This document shows, in pieces, positions 51,115 to 59,842 of a stretch of DNA of 64,000 bases. The translations under genes and the position numbers were made by a program. The DNA is taken from assembly GCF_001602375.1 (NCBI RefSeq), contig NZ_BCNY01000004.1, positions 1 through 64,000 on the forward strand, given 5' to 3'. This DNA is from Methanoculleus horonobensis (GTDB taxonomy: Archaea; Halobacteriota; Methanomicrobia; Methanomicrobiales; Methanoculleaceae). The notes beneath the pieces were generated by a model, which saw nothing but the letters and a program-made list of their open reading frames with translations, was not told the DNA's origin and made no database searches. Positions within the stretch are counted from its first letter, which is position 1, and each line of letters begins with the position of its first letter.

Positions 51115-51792
51115 TCACCCGTCACCGGCATCGGTTCGCCATCCGGCCGCCGCCACCAGGCGGGCGATCAGAACGGCGATGTAGAGCGTCCCGCTCACGG
51201 TCTCGAGCACGGCGAGCGATCTGGCCTGGTCGGTGATCGGCGTGATGTCGCCGTAACCAAGCGTCGCAAGGGTGACGAAACTGTAGTAGATGAACGCAGG
51301 AAAGGTGAGAACCTCTCCCGGCCCGGCCGAGAACGATCCCGGGGTGATGCCCTCGACGAGATCGTAGGCCGTCGCCCAGGTGAGACCCATGAGGAGGTAG
51401 ACGGAGACCGCGCCGTAGATGGTGTCGGTGGTGATCCGCTGTGTCCCGAGCACCCTCGAGAGGCCGACAAGCGCGGTGAAGGCGTAGAAGAGGAGCGTGA
51501 AGACGCTCTCGGCGCTGCCGAGTGCCGGGTTCCCGGTGATGACCTGGAGCCAGCCGAGGCCGAAGGCGGGGACAGCGAGGAGGACGGCAATCACGACCTG
51601 CCGTCGCCGATTGCTCACGGCGTAGACACCGGTGATCAGGACGAAGGACGAGAGCACCTTCAGGGCGACCGGGCCGCTCGGCCCTGCGCTCACGTAGGGG
51701 TAGACGGCGAGCAGGAGGACGAGCGACGCGAGGAGGTAGTGGAACTGCATCTTTCTCGCGCGTGCGAGGTACCGGGAAAGAAGGTTCTTCAC
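51115..51792 (-). CDS. Potassium channel protein (pore-loop type, no RCK domain)
   Basis: 225 residues, six or seven hydrophobic helices. The K+ selectivity filter is TLATLGYGD at 174-182, between a pore helix and the last helix (TVSGTLYIAVLIARLVAA). The chain ends 15 residues after that helix, so the regulatory RCK domain found on many archaeal K+ channels is absent, and there is no charged S4-like voltage sensor beyond an RRR at 62-64. GTG 51792 overlaps the kinase stop as GTGA; ATG 51750 is the alternative. Last gene of the FHA-kinase-channel operon. Confidence 0.82.
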   Translation of the reverse strand: MKNLLSRYLARARKMQFHYLLASLVLLLAVYPYVSAGPSGPVALKVLSSFVLITGVYAVSNRRRQVVIAVLLAVPAFGLGWLQVITGNPALGSAESVFTLLFYAFTALVGLSRVLGTQRITTDTIYGAVSVYLLMGLTWATAYDLVEGITPGSFSAGPGEVLTFPAFIYYSFVTLATLGYGDITPITDQARSLAVLETVSGTLYIAVLIARLVAAAGWRTDAGDG

Positions 51793-53084
51793 GGCTTCTC
51801 CGCTCCTGCATCGCCCGTCAATGCCTCGATCGCCTCGAGGAGTTCGGCGGCGGATTGGTAGCGGTCGCCGGGATCTTTGGCGAGGCACCGGAGGATGATC
51901 GGGTCGAGTCGTGCAAGTTTCGGGTCGATCTCCGAGGGAGGGACGGGCTGCTCGCGGATGATTGCTTCGGCCAGCCCGGCGAGGCTCTCGCGGGCGTTGG
52001 GCGGCTTCCCCGTCACCAGTTCGTAGAAGACGGCGCCGAGCTGGTAGATGTCCGTCCGTGCGTCGGCCCTGCCGAACCGTTCCGGGGCGATCTGCTCCGG
52101 GGCCGCGTAGGCGAGGGTGAACCCTGCGATGGCGGTGTCCCGGCTCGCCGCCAGTGTCGTGCTCATCCCCCAGTCGGTGATCTTCGGCGTCAGGTCGCCG
52201 GAAAGAAGGATGTTGCTTGGCTTGATGTCCCGATGAATCACACCCTTTTCGTGGGCGTAGGCGATCCCTGCGGTGATGCCTGCAGCGATGCGGACGGCGG
52301 TCTCCGGCGGGAGGGGTTTTTCCAGGCCCTCCAGCGTCCGTGGGAGGTATTCCATCTCGACAAATGGGACCGGGAGGATGTTGACCGAGTAGACCGCCAC
52401 GATGTTTTCGTGGACGAGGTCTTCCCAGAACCGCATCTCCTTCATGAAGGTCCTCCCCGTCGCCTCGTCGTAGGCGGCCGGGATCTTCACCGCTACGGTT
52501 CGACGGTCATCGCGCCGGACCGCCGAGAAGACCTGCCCGAGCCCTCCTCTCCCGACAAAGGCGACCCGGTCGTAGCGCTCCGCAAGTTCGGGTGGGAACC
52601 CTGCCGGGCGGGAGAGCACTGTCCGGTATGCATCGGCAAGGATGGTCGCGGCGGCCCCTGTCTCCTCTCCGGCCGGCCGCTTCAGGTACCAGGCGCCAAC
52701 GACCCCTCCACCGAGCAGTACGAGAGCCAGAGCGACCCCGAGCCAGGGGGACGGGCTATTGTCGGCCGGATTATCCTGTTCGGGGGCAGCCCCCCCGGTC
52801 GGGGTTGCCGTCGCCACTGTCGGGGTTCCGCCGGGGGTGACGGTCGGGTCAGCCGGGGGCTGAGGTGTGGGCGTCTCTTCTGGTGCACCTCCGCCCTTGT
52901 TCGGGCCGGAACCGGCGTTCTTATCGTTGTTAGGGCTATTTCCGGCGGATTCGATGCCCTGGGGGGAGGCGCTTGAGTGTTCGGGCGGCCCTCCGGCGCC
53001 CGAGACGGCAGGAGCGAAGGCTGCGAGAAGCAGCGCGGCGACGAAGAGCAGGACGGCCGCTCGCCCGGCCCGGTCAGGCGGCAT
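51789..53084 (-). CDS. Membrane-bound Hanks-type serine/threonine protein kinase
   Basis: 431 residues. A hydrophobic signal-like segment (8-30), a long Pro/Thr/Gly-rich low-complexity stretch (31-112, probably outside the cell), one membrane helix (114-134), and a cytoplasmic kinase domain (172-431). All catalytic elements are present: glycine loop GRGGLGQVF (178-186), K200 (VAVK), E216, HRDIKPSN (284-291) and D304, though the DFG motif is DWG; an APE motif follows. It overlaps the HTH-FHA gene by 11 bases and the K+ channel gene by 4, so the three products should be co-made. Confidence 0.88.
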   Translation of the reverse strand: MPPDRAGRAAVLLFVAALLLAAFAPAVSGAGGPPEHSSASPQGIESAGNSPNNDKNAGSGPNKGGGAPEETPTPQPPADPTVTPGGTPTVATATPTGGAAPEQDNPADNSPSPWLGVALALVLLGGGVVGAWYLKRPAGEETGAAATILADAYRTVLSRPAGFPPELAERYDRVAFVGRGGLGQVFSAVRRDDRRTVAVKIPAAYDEATGRTFMKEMRFWEDLVHENIVAVYSVNILPVPFVEMEYLPRTLEGLEKPLPPETAVRIAAGITAGIAYAHEKGVIHRDIKPSNILLSGDLTPKITDWGMSTTLAASRDTAIAGFTLAYAAPEQIAPERFGRADARTDIYQLGAVFYELVTGKPPNARESLAGLAEAIIREQPVPPSEIDPKLARLDPIILRCLAKDPGDRYQSAAELLEAIEALTGDAGAEKP

Positions 53085-53874
53085 CCGGCACCGGCACCCC
53101 CCCGGGAATGACGAAGACGAGGGTTGCCCCCGGCGCGCCTTTCGCGAGTTCAATGAGGTCCCCGTCGTGAAGTTCCCGCTGCTTGCCCGGTTCAAGCGGC
53201 GTGCCGTTCACGAAGGTGCCGCCCGTGCTGCCGCAGTCCTCGATCAGCCAGGTGCCGTCCACCCGGCGGCGGGTGAGCCGGGCGTGCGGCTTCGAGACGC
53301 GGGTGACCGCCGCGTATGCCTCGCCGAGGACGATCGCCTCTCCGGCCCGTTCGGGCGTTCCCGGGTCAGCCCGGCCTACGGGGATGCTCTCCCCGGCGAG
53401 CGCAAAGACCCTGCCGTCCTCCGCGCCCCCGAGGAGGATGACGGCCGGGGGCTGCCCGGAGAACTCTCCCGAGAACGTCTCCCGGACACCGGCGAGTCTT
53501 TTCGCGAGCACGGAGTCCGTGAGGGTCAGTCTCAGGTTCGCAAACAGTCCGAGGCTCCTTGTGATCGCTTCGAGCCCCCCGGGCACGATCGAGTATTTCC
53601 AGACCGGATGAACCCCCTTTGCGGTCGGGCGCGAGAGGCCGGCCTCTTTGCGGACGACCCCGATACTCATCAGTTTGTCGAGATGCTTCTTTGTGTTCTC
53701 GTAACTCGTCTCGATCGCGGCCGAGATCTGCCGGACGTCCTTCGGGCTTCGTTCGATGGCTTTCAGAATCTTCAAACGCGTGCTGCTGCTCAGCACGTCC
53801 AGGTATTCGGAGAGCTCCTGCAGGTCGTCGTTGTCTACATCGAGGATAAGCGTTCTTGAGTCGTCGTCGGTCAT
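53074..53874 (-). CDS. Winged-helix (ArsR-like) regulator fused to an FHA domain
   Basis: 266 residues. N-terminal winged helix (about 18-100; LDVLSSSTRLKILKAIERSP and SYENTKKHLDKLMSIGVVRKE), a middle region (100-160), and a C-terminal FHA domain (160-255) with the phosphothreonine-binding residues in GRAD, SKPHARLTRR and STGGTFVNGT. FHA domains bind phosphothreonine, so this DNA-binding protein is a likely substrate or reader of the adjacent kinase. It is the first gene of the operon. The combination of HTH and FHA in one archaeal chain is uncommon to my knowledge. Confidence 0.85.
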   Translation of the reverse strand: MTDDDSRTLILDVDNDDLQELSEYLDVLSSSTRLKILKAIERSPKDVRQISAAIETSYENTKKHLDKLMSIGVVRKEAGLSRPTAKGVHPVWKYSIVPGGLEAITRSLGLFANLRLTLTDSVLAKRLAGVRETFSGEFSGQPPAVILLGGAEDGRVFALAGESIPVGRADPGTPERAGEAIVLGEAYAAVTRVSKPHARLTRRRVDGTWLIEDCGSTGGTFVNGTPLEPGKQRELHDGDLIELAKGAPGATLVFVIPGGVPVPDAA

Positions 53875-54040
53875 AGGCTCTCGTGCGGGACTCCGTTGCT
53901 GTATGTTTTAACGAGGTCTCTGATGAAGGTTGTGCACCACGACGGGCGGCGAACCGTGCCGGCACGCTCCGGTTGACGCCGCCCGGTGCACGGTCGTACC
54001 CCGGATCATATTTTATACGAAGGGTGCGATCGGGGGCGGC

Positions 54041-54325
54041 ATGCTTGGAGATATCGAGACCCTGCAACGGCAGGCCATGATGGTGGAGATCGAGGAGATC
54101 ATCCAGGCGACGCCCGACTACACCGATGTCAGGGAGGCGCTCCGTTCGTTGAACTTCATACCGGAGCAGGACGATGCCGACGTTGCGATATGGGTGCAGC
54201 CCGAACTCGGGATCTTCGTCCTCCTGCAGATGAACCTCGGGGGCGGGTATGCGGGCTACCGGGTGGTCGCCTCCGACGACCTGGAAGGCCGCGATGAGAG
54301 TCCTGTCGGTTTCAACGCCCGGTAG
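54041..54325 (+). CDS. Small conserved protein, unknown function (paralogue A)
   Basis: 94 residues, acidic. It resembles the next gene's product: YTDVREALRSLNFIPEQDDADVAIW here versus YDEVREILGSLGFQAKEDRPALALW there. No known domain recognised. A TATTTTATAC box (54007-54017) lies ~25-30 bases before ATG 54041, so the mRNA is probably leaderless; this supports the start over the longer frame from 53930. Confidence 0.6.
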   Translation: MLGDIETLQRQAMMVEIEEIIQATPDYTDVREALRSLNFIPEQDDADVAIWVQPELGIFVLLQMNLGGGYAGYRVVASDDLEGRDESPVGFNAR

Positions 54326-54418
54326 GGGGTCTCTCCCTTCGAGACCCGCCGGCAGGCTCACTCTTCGATCGCCTCCACCGGGTCAGATTTATCCGGGCGT
54401 ATGCAGTATGGTTGGCGC

Positions 54419-54685
54419 ATGCCGGAACAGGTTCCTATCGACCGGGATGCACAGGAGGCCATGGAGGCCAGGATCAGGGAGATGTTCGCCGCGAACCCCA
54501 CCTACGACGAGGTCCGGGAGATCCTCGGATCGCTCGGGTTCCAGGCAAAGGAGGACAGGCCCGCCCTTGCTCTCTGGGAGAGCGGCGAGCACGAACTCTT
54601 CGTGCTGGTTCATATCGACCCGAAGACCGGGACGTTGCGCGACCACGCGGTGAGCACTTTCGAGGAGATGGAGGGGTTCGAGTAG
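54419..54685 (+). CDS. Small conserved protein, unknown function (paralogue B)
   Basis: 88 residues from ATG 54419 (ATG 54401 is possible). Shares with the upstream gene a pattern of helix (AMEARIREMFAANPTYDEVREIL), strand pairs and LFVLVHIDPKTGT matching IFVLLQMNLGGGY. A tandem duplication with its own weak box (AGATTTATC, 54383-54391). Function unknown; the alternating helix-strand pattern suggests a small alpha/beta domain. Confidence 0.6.
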   Translation: MPEQVPIDRDAQEAMEARIREMFAANPTYDEVREILGSLGFQAKEDRPALALWESGEHELFVLVHIDPKTGTLRDHAVSTFEEMEGFE

Positions 54686-54692
54686 TCCCGGT

Positions 54693-55127
54693 TCACATCC
54701 GGTTCGTAAATAGCCCGATATACCCTGCGATGAGCGCGATGATGAAGACGAGCAGGTAGACCGGGAGCGTAAGCACCTTCTCGAAGACGAAGAAGAATTC
54801 AAGATCGGTGATCCCGGCGAAGAACAGAAAGAACCTGGCGATGAAGATGACCAGGAGCACGGCACCGAATGCGCCGAAGATCGGGCCGGGGAGGTTCAGG
54901 GGGAGTGGAAGCGCCCCGAAGAGGTCGCCGACGAGGAAGATGACCGATATCAGGATGAGCAGCCCGAGGTTGGCGTTGAGGAACTCGACGACCTGGAGGA
55001 AGATCGGTATCCGGACGTAGGCGCCAGCGAGGATGTTCAAGATGCCGAGCACGATCAGGAAGACGACGATCCCGACAACTCTCGAGACGAGGACTTCGGC
55101 AATCGACTCCTTTTTGCGCTCGCCCAT
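54693..55127 (-). CDS. Small integral membrane protein, unknown function
   Basis: 144 residues with four predicted helices (about 15-35, 50-70, 85-108, 120-140) after a charged start (MGERKKESIAEVL). No recognised family signature or charged residues inside the helices. It is convergent with paralogue B (7-base gap) and divergent from PolX. Confidence 0.6.
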   Translation of the reverse strand: MGERKKESIAEVLVSRVVGIVVFLIVLGILNILAGAYVRIPIFLQVVEFLNANLGLLILISVIFLVGDLFGALPLPLNLPGPIFGAFGAVLLVIFIARFFLFFAGITDLEFFFVFEKVLTLPVYLLVFIIALIAGYIGLFTNRM

Positions 55128-55282
55128 GCGATCCTTCCTCGTGATTGAAAGACCTTCCGAACATATGGAGTTACCGCCCGGGGCTTCTTCGGCCGCCCGG
55201 AGATCACAACCTTCAAGTAGGCCCCGGTGATGAATGAATCAGGAATTGCAGTTCCTCTGCCTTCCGGTTCCGGGTGAACGTC

Positions 55283-57016
55283 ATGGAGAACCACTCAAGG
55301 GTGACGAACGTCGAGGTCGCGGCGATCCTCTACGAGGTCGCCGATCTCCTGGAGATCAAGGGCGTCCGGTTCAAGCCGCAGGCATACCGGCGGGCGGCGC
55401 TGGCGATCGAGACGCTGCCGGAGAGTATCGGCGATCTCGAGCGGAGAGGCGATCTCGACGAGATTCCCGGGGTGGGGAGAGCCATCGCCGCGAAGATCCG
55501 CGAGATCCTCGAGACCGGCAGCCTTGGATACCTCTCCTCTCTCCGGGCAGAACTCCCGGAAGGCGTGCAGCACCTTACCCGGCTCGAGGGGATCGGGCCG
55601 AAGAAGGCGATCGCCCTCTCCCGGGAACTCGGCGTCAGGACGGTCGACGACCTGGAGGCGAAGGCGTTGGCCGGTCGGATCCGCGATCTGCCCGGTTTCG
55701 GGGAGAAGACCGAAGCGAATATCCTCGCGAGCATCCAGTTGAGTCGGACGGCAGAGGAGCGCCGTCTTCTCGGAAAGATCCTTCCCGTCGCCAGGGATAT
55801 CGAGCGGCGGCTTGCCTCGCTCCCGTCTGTCCGTCAGGTGAGCCTCGCCGGGTCGATCCGCCGGAGGAAAGAGACGATCGGGGACGTCGACATCCTCGCC
55901 ACCTCAGCGCGTCCCGAGGAGGTGATGGAGGTCTTCGCCACCCTCCCCGGGGTCGAGCGCGTCCTCGTCCGGGGGACGACGAAGACCTCGGTGGTGCTCT
56001 CGACCGGCATCCAGGTCGATCTGCGGGTGGTGGAGGACGAACATTTCGGAGCCGCCCTCCAGTACTTCACGGGCTCGAAAGAGCACAACATCGTCATGCG
56101 CAAACTCGCGATCGCGAGGAACTGGCGGTTGAACGAGTACGGGCTCGTCGACCTTGCGACCGGCGGGGCGGTCGCGGGAGAGGACGAGGCCGGGATCTAC
56201 CGCGCCCTCGGTCTCGCCTGGATCGAGCCGGAACTCCGGGAGAACCGGGGCGAGTTTGAGGCTGCCCGAACCGGAACCCTCCCCGATCTCGTCGGTTACG
56301 ACGTGATCAGGGGCGACCTCCATGTCCACACCACCTGGAGCGAGGGCGCTCATTCCATCGAGGAGATGGCACAGGCAGCCCGGACGCTCGGCTACGAGTA
56401 CATTGCCATCTGCGACCATGCAGAGAGCCTCCGTATCGCCCGCGGCCTCTCCCCCGGGCGTCTTGCCGACCAGATGCGGGAGATCGAGCGGATCAACCGG
56501 GAGAGCGATGACGAATTCACCCTTCTTACCGGCACCGAGTGCAACATCGGCATGGACGGCACGATCGACCTCCCGAACAGCGTCCTCGCCGACCTCGACG
56601 TGGTGGTGGCAAGCGTTCACTCGGGGTTCAAGCAGTCCGAGAGCGAGATGACCGAACGGGTGCTCGCGGCGATGCAGAACGATCACGTCGATATCATCGG
56701 CCACCCGACAGGAAGGATACTCCTCTCCCGTGAACCCTACCGGATCGATCTCGCCGCAATCTTCGAAGCCGCGGCAGCGCTCGGGGTGCTTATGGAGATC
56801 AACGCGTTCCCGGCCCGGCTGGACCTCTCCGACATCAATGCCCGTTCGGCCCGCGGGGCAGGCGTCCGGTTCTCGGTCGCCTCGGATGCCCATCGCCGTG
56901 AGAACCTCCGGTATATGGAACTCGGCGTCGCGACCGCCCGGCGGGGGTGGCTAACGGCCGGCGATATCGCCAACACCCGGCCGCTTTCAGAACTAAGAAA
57001 AATCCTGCGCTCTTAG
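55283..57016 (+). CDS. polX: DNA polymerase/3'-5' exonuclease PolX (PHP)
   Basis: 577 residues. HhH region (1-160; EIPGVGRAIAAKIREIL; LEGIGPKKAIALS), polymerase beta-like core (165-300) with GSIRRRKETIGDVDI (190-204), giving catalytic D201 and D203, and D246 in VDLR; TGSKEHN is the nucleotide-binding loop. The PHP domain (from ~340) has HVHTTWSEG, CDHAE, TECNIG, SVHSGF, GHPTGR and SDAHR. It should fill gaps in base-excision repair and has phosphatase/exonuclease activity in the family. ATG 55283 has GGGTGA upstream. Paralogue of the defective 36316-37995 protein. Confidence 0.92.
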   Translation: MENHSRVTNVEVAAILYEVADLLEIKGVRFKPQAYRRAALAIETLPESIGDLERRGDLDEIPGVGRAIAAKIREILETGSLGYLSSLRAELPEGVQHLTRLEGIGPKKAIALSRELGVRTVDDLEAKALAGRIRDLPGFGEKTEANILASIQLSRTAEERRLLGKILPVARDIERRLASLPSVRQVSLAGSIRRRKETIGDVDILATSARPEEVMEVFATLPGVERVLVRGTTKTSVVLSTGIQVDLRVVEDEHFGAALQYFTGSKEHNIVMRKLAIARNWRLNEYGLVDLATGGAVAGEDEAGIYRALGLAWIEPELRENRGEFEAARTGTLPDLVGYDVIRGDLHVHTTWSEGAHSIEEMAQAARTLGYEYIAICDHAESLRIARGLSPGRLADQMREIERINRESDDEFTLLTGTECNIGMDGTIDLPNSVLADLDVVVASVHSGFKQSESEMTERVLAAMQNDHVDIIGHPTGRILLSREPYRIDLAAIFEAAAALGVLMEINAFPARLDLSDINARSARGAGVRFSVASDAHRRENLRYMELGVATARRGWLTAGDIANTRPLSELRKILRS

Positions 57017-57020
57017 GGAG

Positions 57021-57476
57021 TTACCCGGCTGCCTGCTCCTGCTTGGCGCTGACGATATCCACGAGTTCGATCTCGAATGTCAGGGGCTGGCCGGCAAGGG
57101 GATGGTTTGCGTCCAGCGTCACGGTCGACTCCGAGACGTCGCTCACAACGACGACGGCCGCCTGGCCGTCCGGCTGCTGAACCTGGAGTTGCTGGCCGGG
57201 TTCGGGGTTGATCTCCTCGGGGAACTGTCCCCTGTCCACCGTGATGGTCATCTCCTCGCGGTGTGGGCCGTATGCCTCTTCGGGCGGGACCCTCATCGTC
57301 TTCGTCTCTCCCGGCTCCATGCCGACCACGGCCCGCTCGAACCCGGGGATGATCTGGCCGCTGCCGATGGTGAACTCGATAGGCGTTCGTTCTTCTGACG
57401 TGTCAAAGACCGTTCCGTCTTCAAGTTTTCCGGTGTAGTGCACCTTTACGGTGTCGCCTTCTTTTGCCTGCGCCAT
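57021..57476 (-). CDS. FKBP-type peptidyl-prolyl cis-trans isomerase
   Basis: 151 residues of the archaeal short FKBP/SlyD-like type: VKVHYTGKLEDGTVFDTSEE, GSGQIIPGFERAVVGMEPGE, an insert-in-flap domain (EEAYGPHREEMTITVDRGQFP), and a C-terminal strand NHPLAGQPLTFEIELVDI. It speeds proline isomerisation and often acts as a chaperone. Convergent with polX (4-base gap). Confidence 0.93.
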   Translation of the reverse strand: MAQAKEGDTVKVHYTGKLEDGTVFDTSEERTPIEFTIGSGQIIPGFERAVVGMEPGETKTMRVPPEEAYGPHREEMTITVDRGQFPEEINPEPGQQLQVQQPDGQAAVVVVSDVSESTVTLDANHPLAGQPLTFEIELVDIVSAKQEQAAG

Positions 57477-57623
57477 ACTACATCACCACCCGGGGCGTTG
57501 TTGCCGATCCCTATTTATGCATGCCGGTTGGTCGCGGTTAGCCGGATCTCGGGGAATTTACCGGCCATTTTATCCCGGCCGGGATTCCCTGAACTATCCC
57601 GGCTCGCGAAGGCCGGCGGATCT
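57477..57623. other. Short intergenic region
   Basis: 147 bases between the FKBP start (57476) and the FkbM end (57624). It contains a TATTTATGC box (about 57511-57519) usable on the minus strand for the FKBP gene. No gene seen. Confidence 0.4.
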
Positions 57624-58265
57624 TCATCTACCGCCCTTTCGGATGGCGTGCAGAACCCCTATCACGCCCTTCACATCGTAGCCGGGCGTCCGCTCTATCT
57701 CAAAATCGTAGTGCTCCCCGATGTAGTCGAGGAGCCTCCTGTTCACCGGCCCCCCGATCGGGGGCATGTGGAGTTCCATCTCGATCCGGCGCACCCCATC
57801 AAGGTGTTGTGGCCTGATGAACCACTCCGCCCCCTCGCAGTCGCACTTTAAGAAGTCGCACCCCCCGGCCGCGGCGGCGAACTCCTCGAGGGTGCAGGTC
57901 GTCACGGCGAGGGTTCTCTCTCCCCAGGCGATCCGGACTCTCTCCCCCGTGCCGAGCGCCCCGTCCACCACATCGACACCTCCGCCGTTTCGTGCGACGT
58001 TCTCCCGGAGCGCCTCTGTGAGGATGGGTTCGACGGCCAGCACGTGCCTCGAACGACGGGCGGCCCGGATGCAGAAAGCGCCCACGTTGGCCCCGATGTC
58101 CAGGACGATCTCGTCGGGCCGGATGTCGTCGAAGCGGTACTCGCCGACGACGTAGACGGCGTCGGCTCCGTGCGGCATCCTCCTGAAGGTTACCCCGTCG
58201 GGGGTGGTGAACAGGGACGTGTTCCCGGGATCGATGCCGGGTTTCCCGGCGTGATTTCGATACAT
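57624..58265 (-). CDS. FkbM-family SAM-dependent methyltransferase
   Basis: 213 residues. The Rossmann methyltransferase core has VLDIGANVGAFCIRAAR (SAM loop), VLAVEPILTEALRENVARN and LKCDCEGAEW, the FkbM signature with the acidic/cysteine loop. Substrate unknown; FkbM enzymes often methylate sugars or natural products. Start ATG 58265 lies ~25-30 bases after a CATATAGGG box. Confidence 0.85.
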   Translation of the reverse strand: MYRNHAGKPGIDPGNTSLFTTPDGVTFRRMPHGADAVYVVGEYRFDDIRPDEIVLDIGANVGAFCIRAARRSRHVLAVEPILTEALRENVARNGGGVDVVDGALGTGERVRIAWGERTLAVTTCTLEEFAAAAGGCDFLKCDCEGAEWFIRPQHLDGVRRIEMELHMPPIGGPVNRRLLDYIGEHYDFEIERTPGYDVKGVIGVLHAIRKGGR

Positions 58266-58582
58266 CGCACCGTATAGTGTTGGGAATCCTCCCTATATGG
58301 GCATTGCTTCTTCATTTCTTTCGGCGCGTCGCCTTCTCCGTCTCTTGCGCTCTCCGGATCCGCATCGTCCCGGGGCTCCGAATTTTTTCACCTTATTAAC
58401 CCTTTTTGTCCCGGGCATCGTTGGTCTGCATCGCCGGAATCGATATACTATGGACAAAATCGACGTCGCGAGCAAATTCCGGCGGCAAACGGGCCATTTT
58501 TATAAGCATATATTTATTAATTGGTGCTCATAGATGCTGTGTGCAGTAAGTCTCAAAACTGTATTTGAGGGGGAGATTTGCG
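58266..58582. promoter_or_regulatory. Divergent promoter region, FkbM and TreT
   Basis: 317 bases without a gene. For TreT a strong TATA region (TTATAAGCATATATTTATT, 58499-58517) lies ~70 bases before the start, giving a ~40-base leader with a GAGGGGGAG ribosome site. For FkbM a CATATAGGG box is near 58292-58300 (minus strand). A T6 run (58384-58389) between them may isolate the two. Confidence 0.5.
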
Positions 58583-59842
58583 ATGGCCTATATGGACGGA
58601 ATAACCTGCATCTGCGAAAACGGCCGGACGCTCGAGGACCACCGGCCCATCGTCGGCGACGAAGTCATCTCCGGGATCTACCGCAAGGCGGCGGTTCTCC
58701 AGGGAAGACGGATCCTTCACGTGAACTCGACCTACCAGAGCGGCGGCGTGGCGGAGATGATCCTCTCGCTCGTTCCGCTCATGAACGACGTCGGGATCAG
58801 GACGCAGTGGAATATCCTGACCGGCGAGGGTGACTTCTTCACCATCACCAAGAACTTCCATAACGCGCTCCAGGGACAGGCGATATCGTTCTCGGACGAT
58901 GAGAAGCAGCTCTACCTCAAAACGAACGAGGGCTTCTCCGGGCAGATGAAGATTGACCACGACCTTGTGGTCATCCACGACCCGCAGCCCCTGCCCCTGA
59001 TCCGGTTCTACGAGAAGACCCAGCCCTGGGTCTGGCGGTGCCACGTCGATCTCTCGAACCCTGATGCGAACCTCTGGGAGTTCCTCAAGGACTTTGTCCT
59101 TGACTACGACCGGATGGTCATCTCGCACGAGGAGTACCGGCGCCGCGGGATGCCGATGGAGCAGTGGATCTGCCGCCCGGCGATCGACCCCCTCTCGGAG
59201 AAGAACCGCGATCTCACTGACGCGGAGATCGCAGGGCTTCTTGAGAAGTACGGCGTGCCGATAGACAAGCCGCTGATCACCCAGATCTCGCGGTTCGATA
59301 AGTGGAAGGACCCCGAGGGCGTCGTCGACGTCTTTGCCCGGGTACGCGAACACGTCGACTGCAGGCTGGTGCTCTGCGGGAGCATGGCTCCGGACGACCC
59401 CGAAGGCTGGGCGATCTACCGTAGCGTCGAGGAGAAGGCGCGGGAGTTCATCGAGGCCGGCGACGTCATCCTGATCACCGCCGAAGACCACCTGCTGGTC
59501 AACGCCCTGCAGCGAGTCTCGTGCGTCATCCTCCAGAAGTCGCTCCGCGAAGGGTTCGGTCTGACCGTCACCGAAGGACTCTGGAAAGGGCGTCCGGTCA
59601 TCGCGTCCCGGGTCGGGGGCATATCGCTCCAGATCGAGGACGGGGAGACCGGTTTCCTCCTCGACCCGACTGATACCGAGGGATTTGCCTGGAGGATCCG
59701 GCAGGTTCTCGAGAATCCTGATCTCGGAGAGCGGCTCGGCCGGGCAGGCAAAGAGCACGTCCGGCAGAACTTCCTGATCACCCGTCTTCTCTCCGACTAT
59801 CTGGACATGCTGAGCGCGGAGCTCGGCGTTCAGAATACATAA
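58583..59842 (+). CDS. treT: Trehalose glycosyltransferring synthase-like GT4 glycosyltransferase
   Basis: 419 residues, GT-B fold. The opening (ILHVNSTYQSGGVAEMILSLVPLM; FFTITKNFHNALQG) and LREGFGLTVTEGLWKGRPVI with the EGFGLTVTE motif of retaining GT4 enzymes are those of TreT, which makes trehalose from NDP-glucose and glucose. Trehalose could be a compatible solute here. ATG 58583 follows GAGGGGGAG by 8 bases. Confidence 0.78.
   Translation: MAYMDGITCICENGRTLEDHRPIVGDEVISGIYRKAAVLQGRRILHVNSTYQSGGVAEMILSLVPLMNDVGIRTQWNILTGEGDFFTITKNFHNALQGQAISFSDDEKQLYLKTNEGFSGQMKIDHDLVVIHDPQPLPLIRFYEKTQPWVWRCHVDLSNPDANLWEFLKDFVLDYDRMVISHEEYRRRGMPMEQWICRPAIDPLSEKNRDLTDAEIAGLLEKYGVPIDKPLITQISRFDKWKDPEGVVDVFARVREHVDCRLVLCGSMAPDDPEGWAIYRSVEEKAREFIEAGDVILITAEDHLLVNALQRVSCVILQKSLREGFGLTVTEGLWKGRPVIASRVGGISLQIEDGETGFLLDPTDTEGFAWRIRQVLENPDLGERLGRAGKEHVRQNFLITRLLSDYLDMLSAELGVQNT

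Noticed and set aside
58293-58475. Minus-strand 60-residue frame in the FkbM-TreT spacer
   Set aside because: Arg/Lys-rich low-complexity product, no ribosome site, and it overlaps the promoter region.
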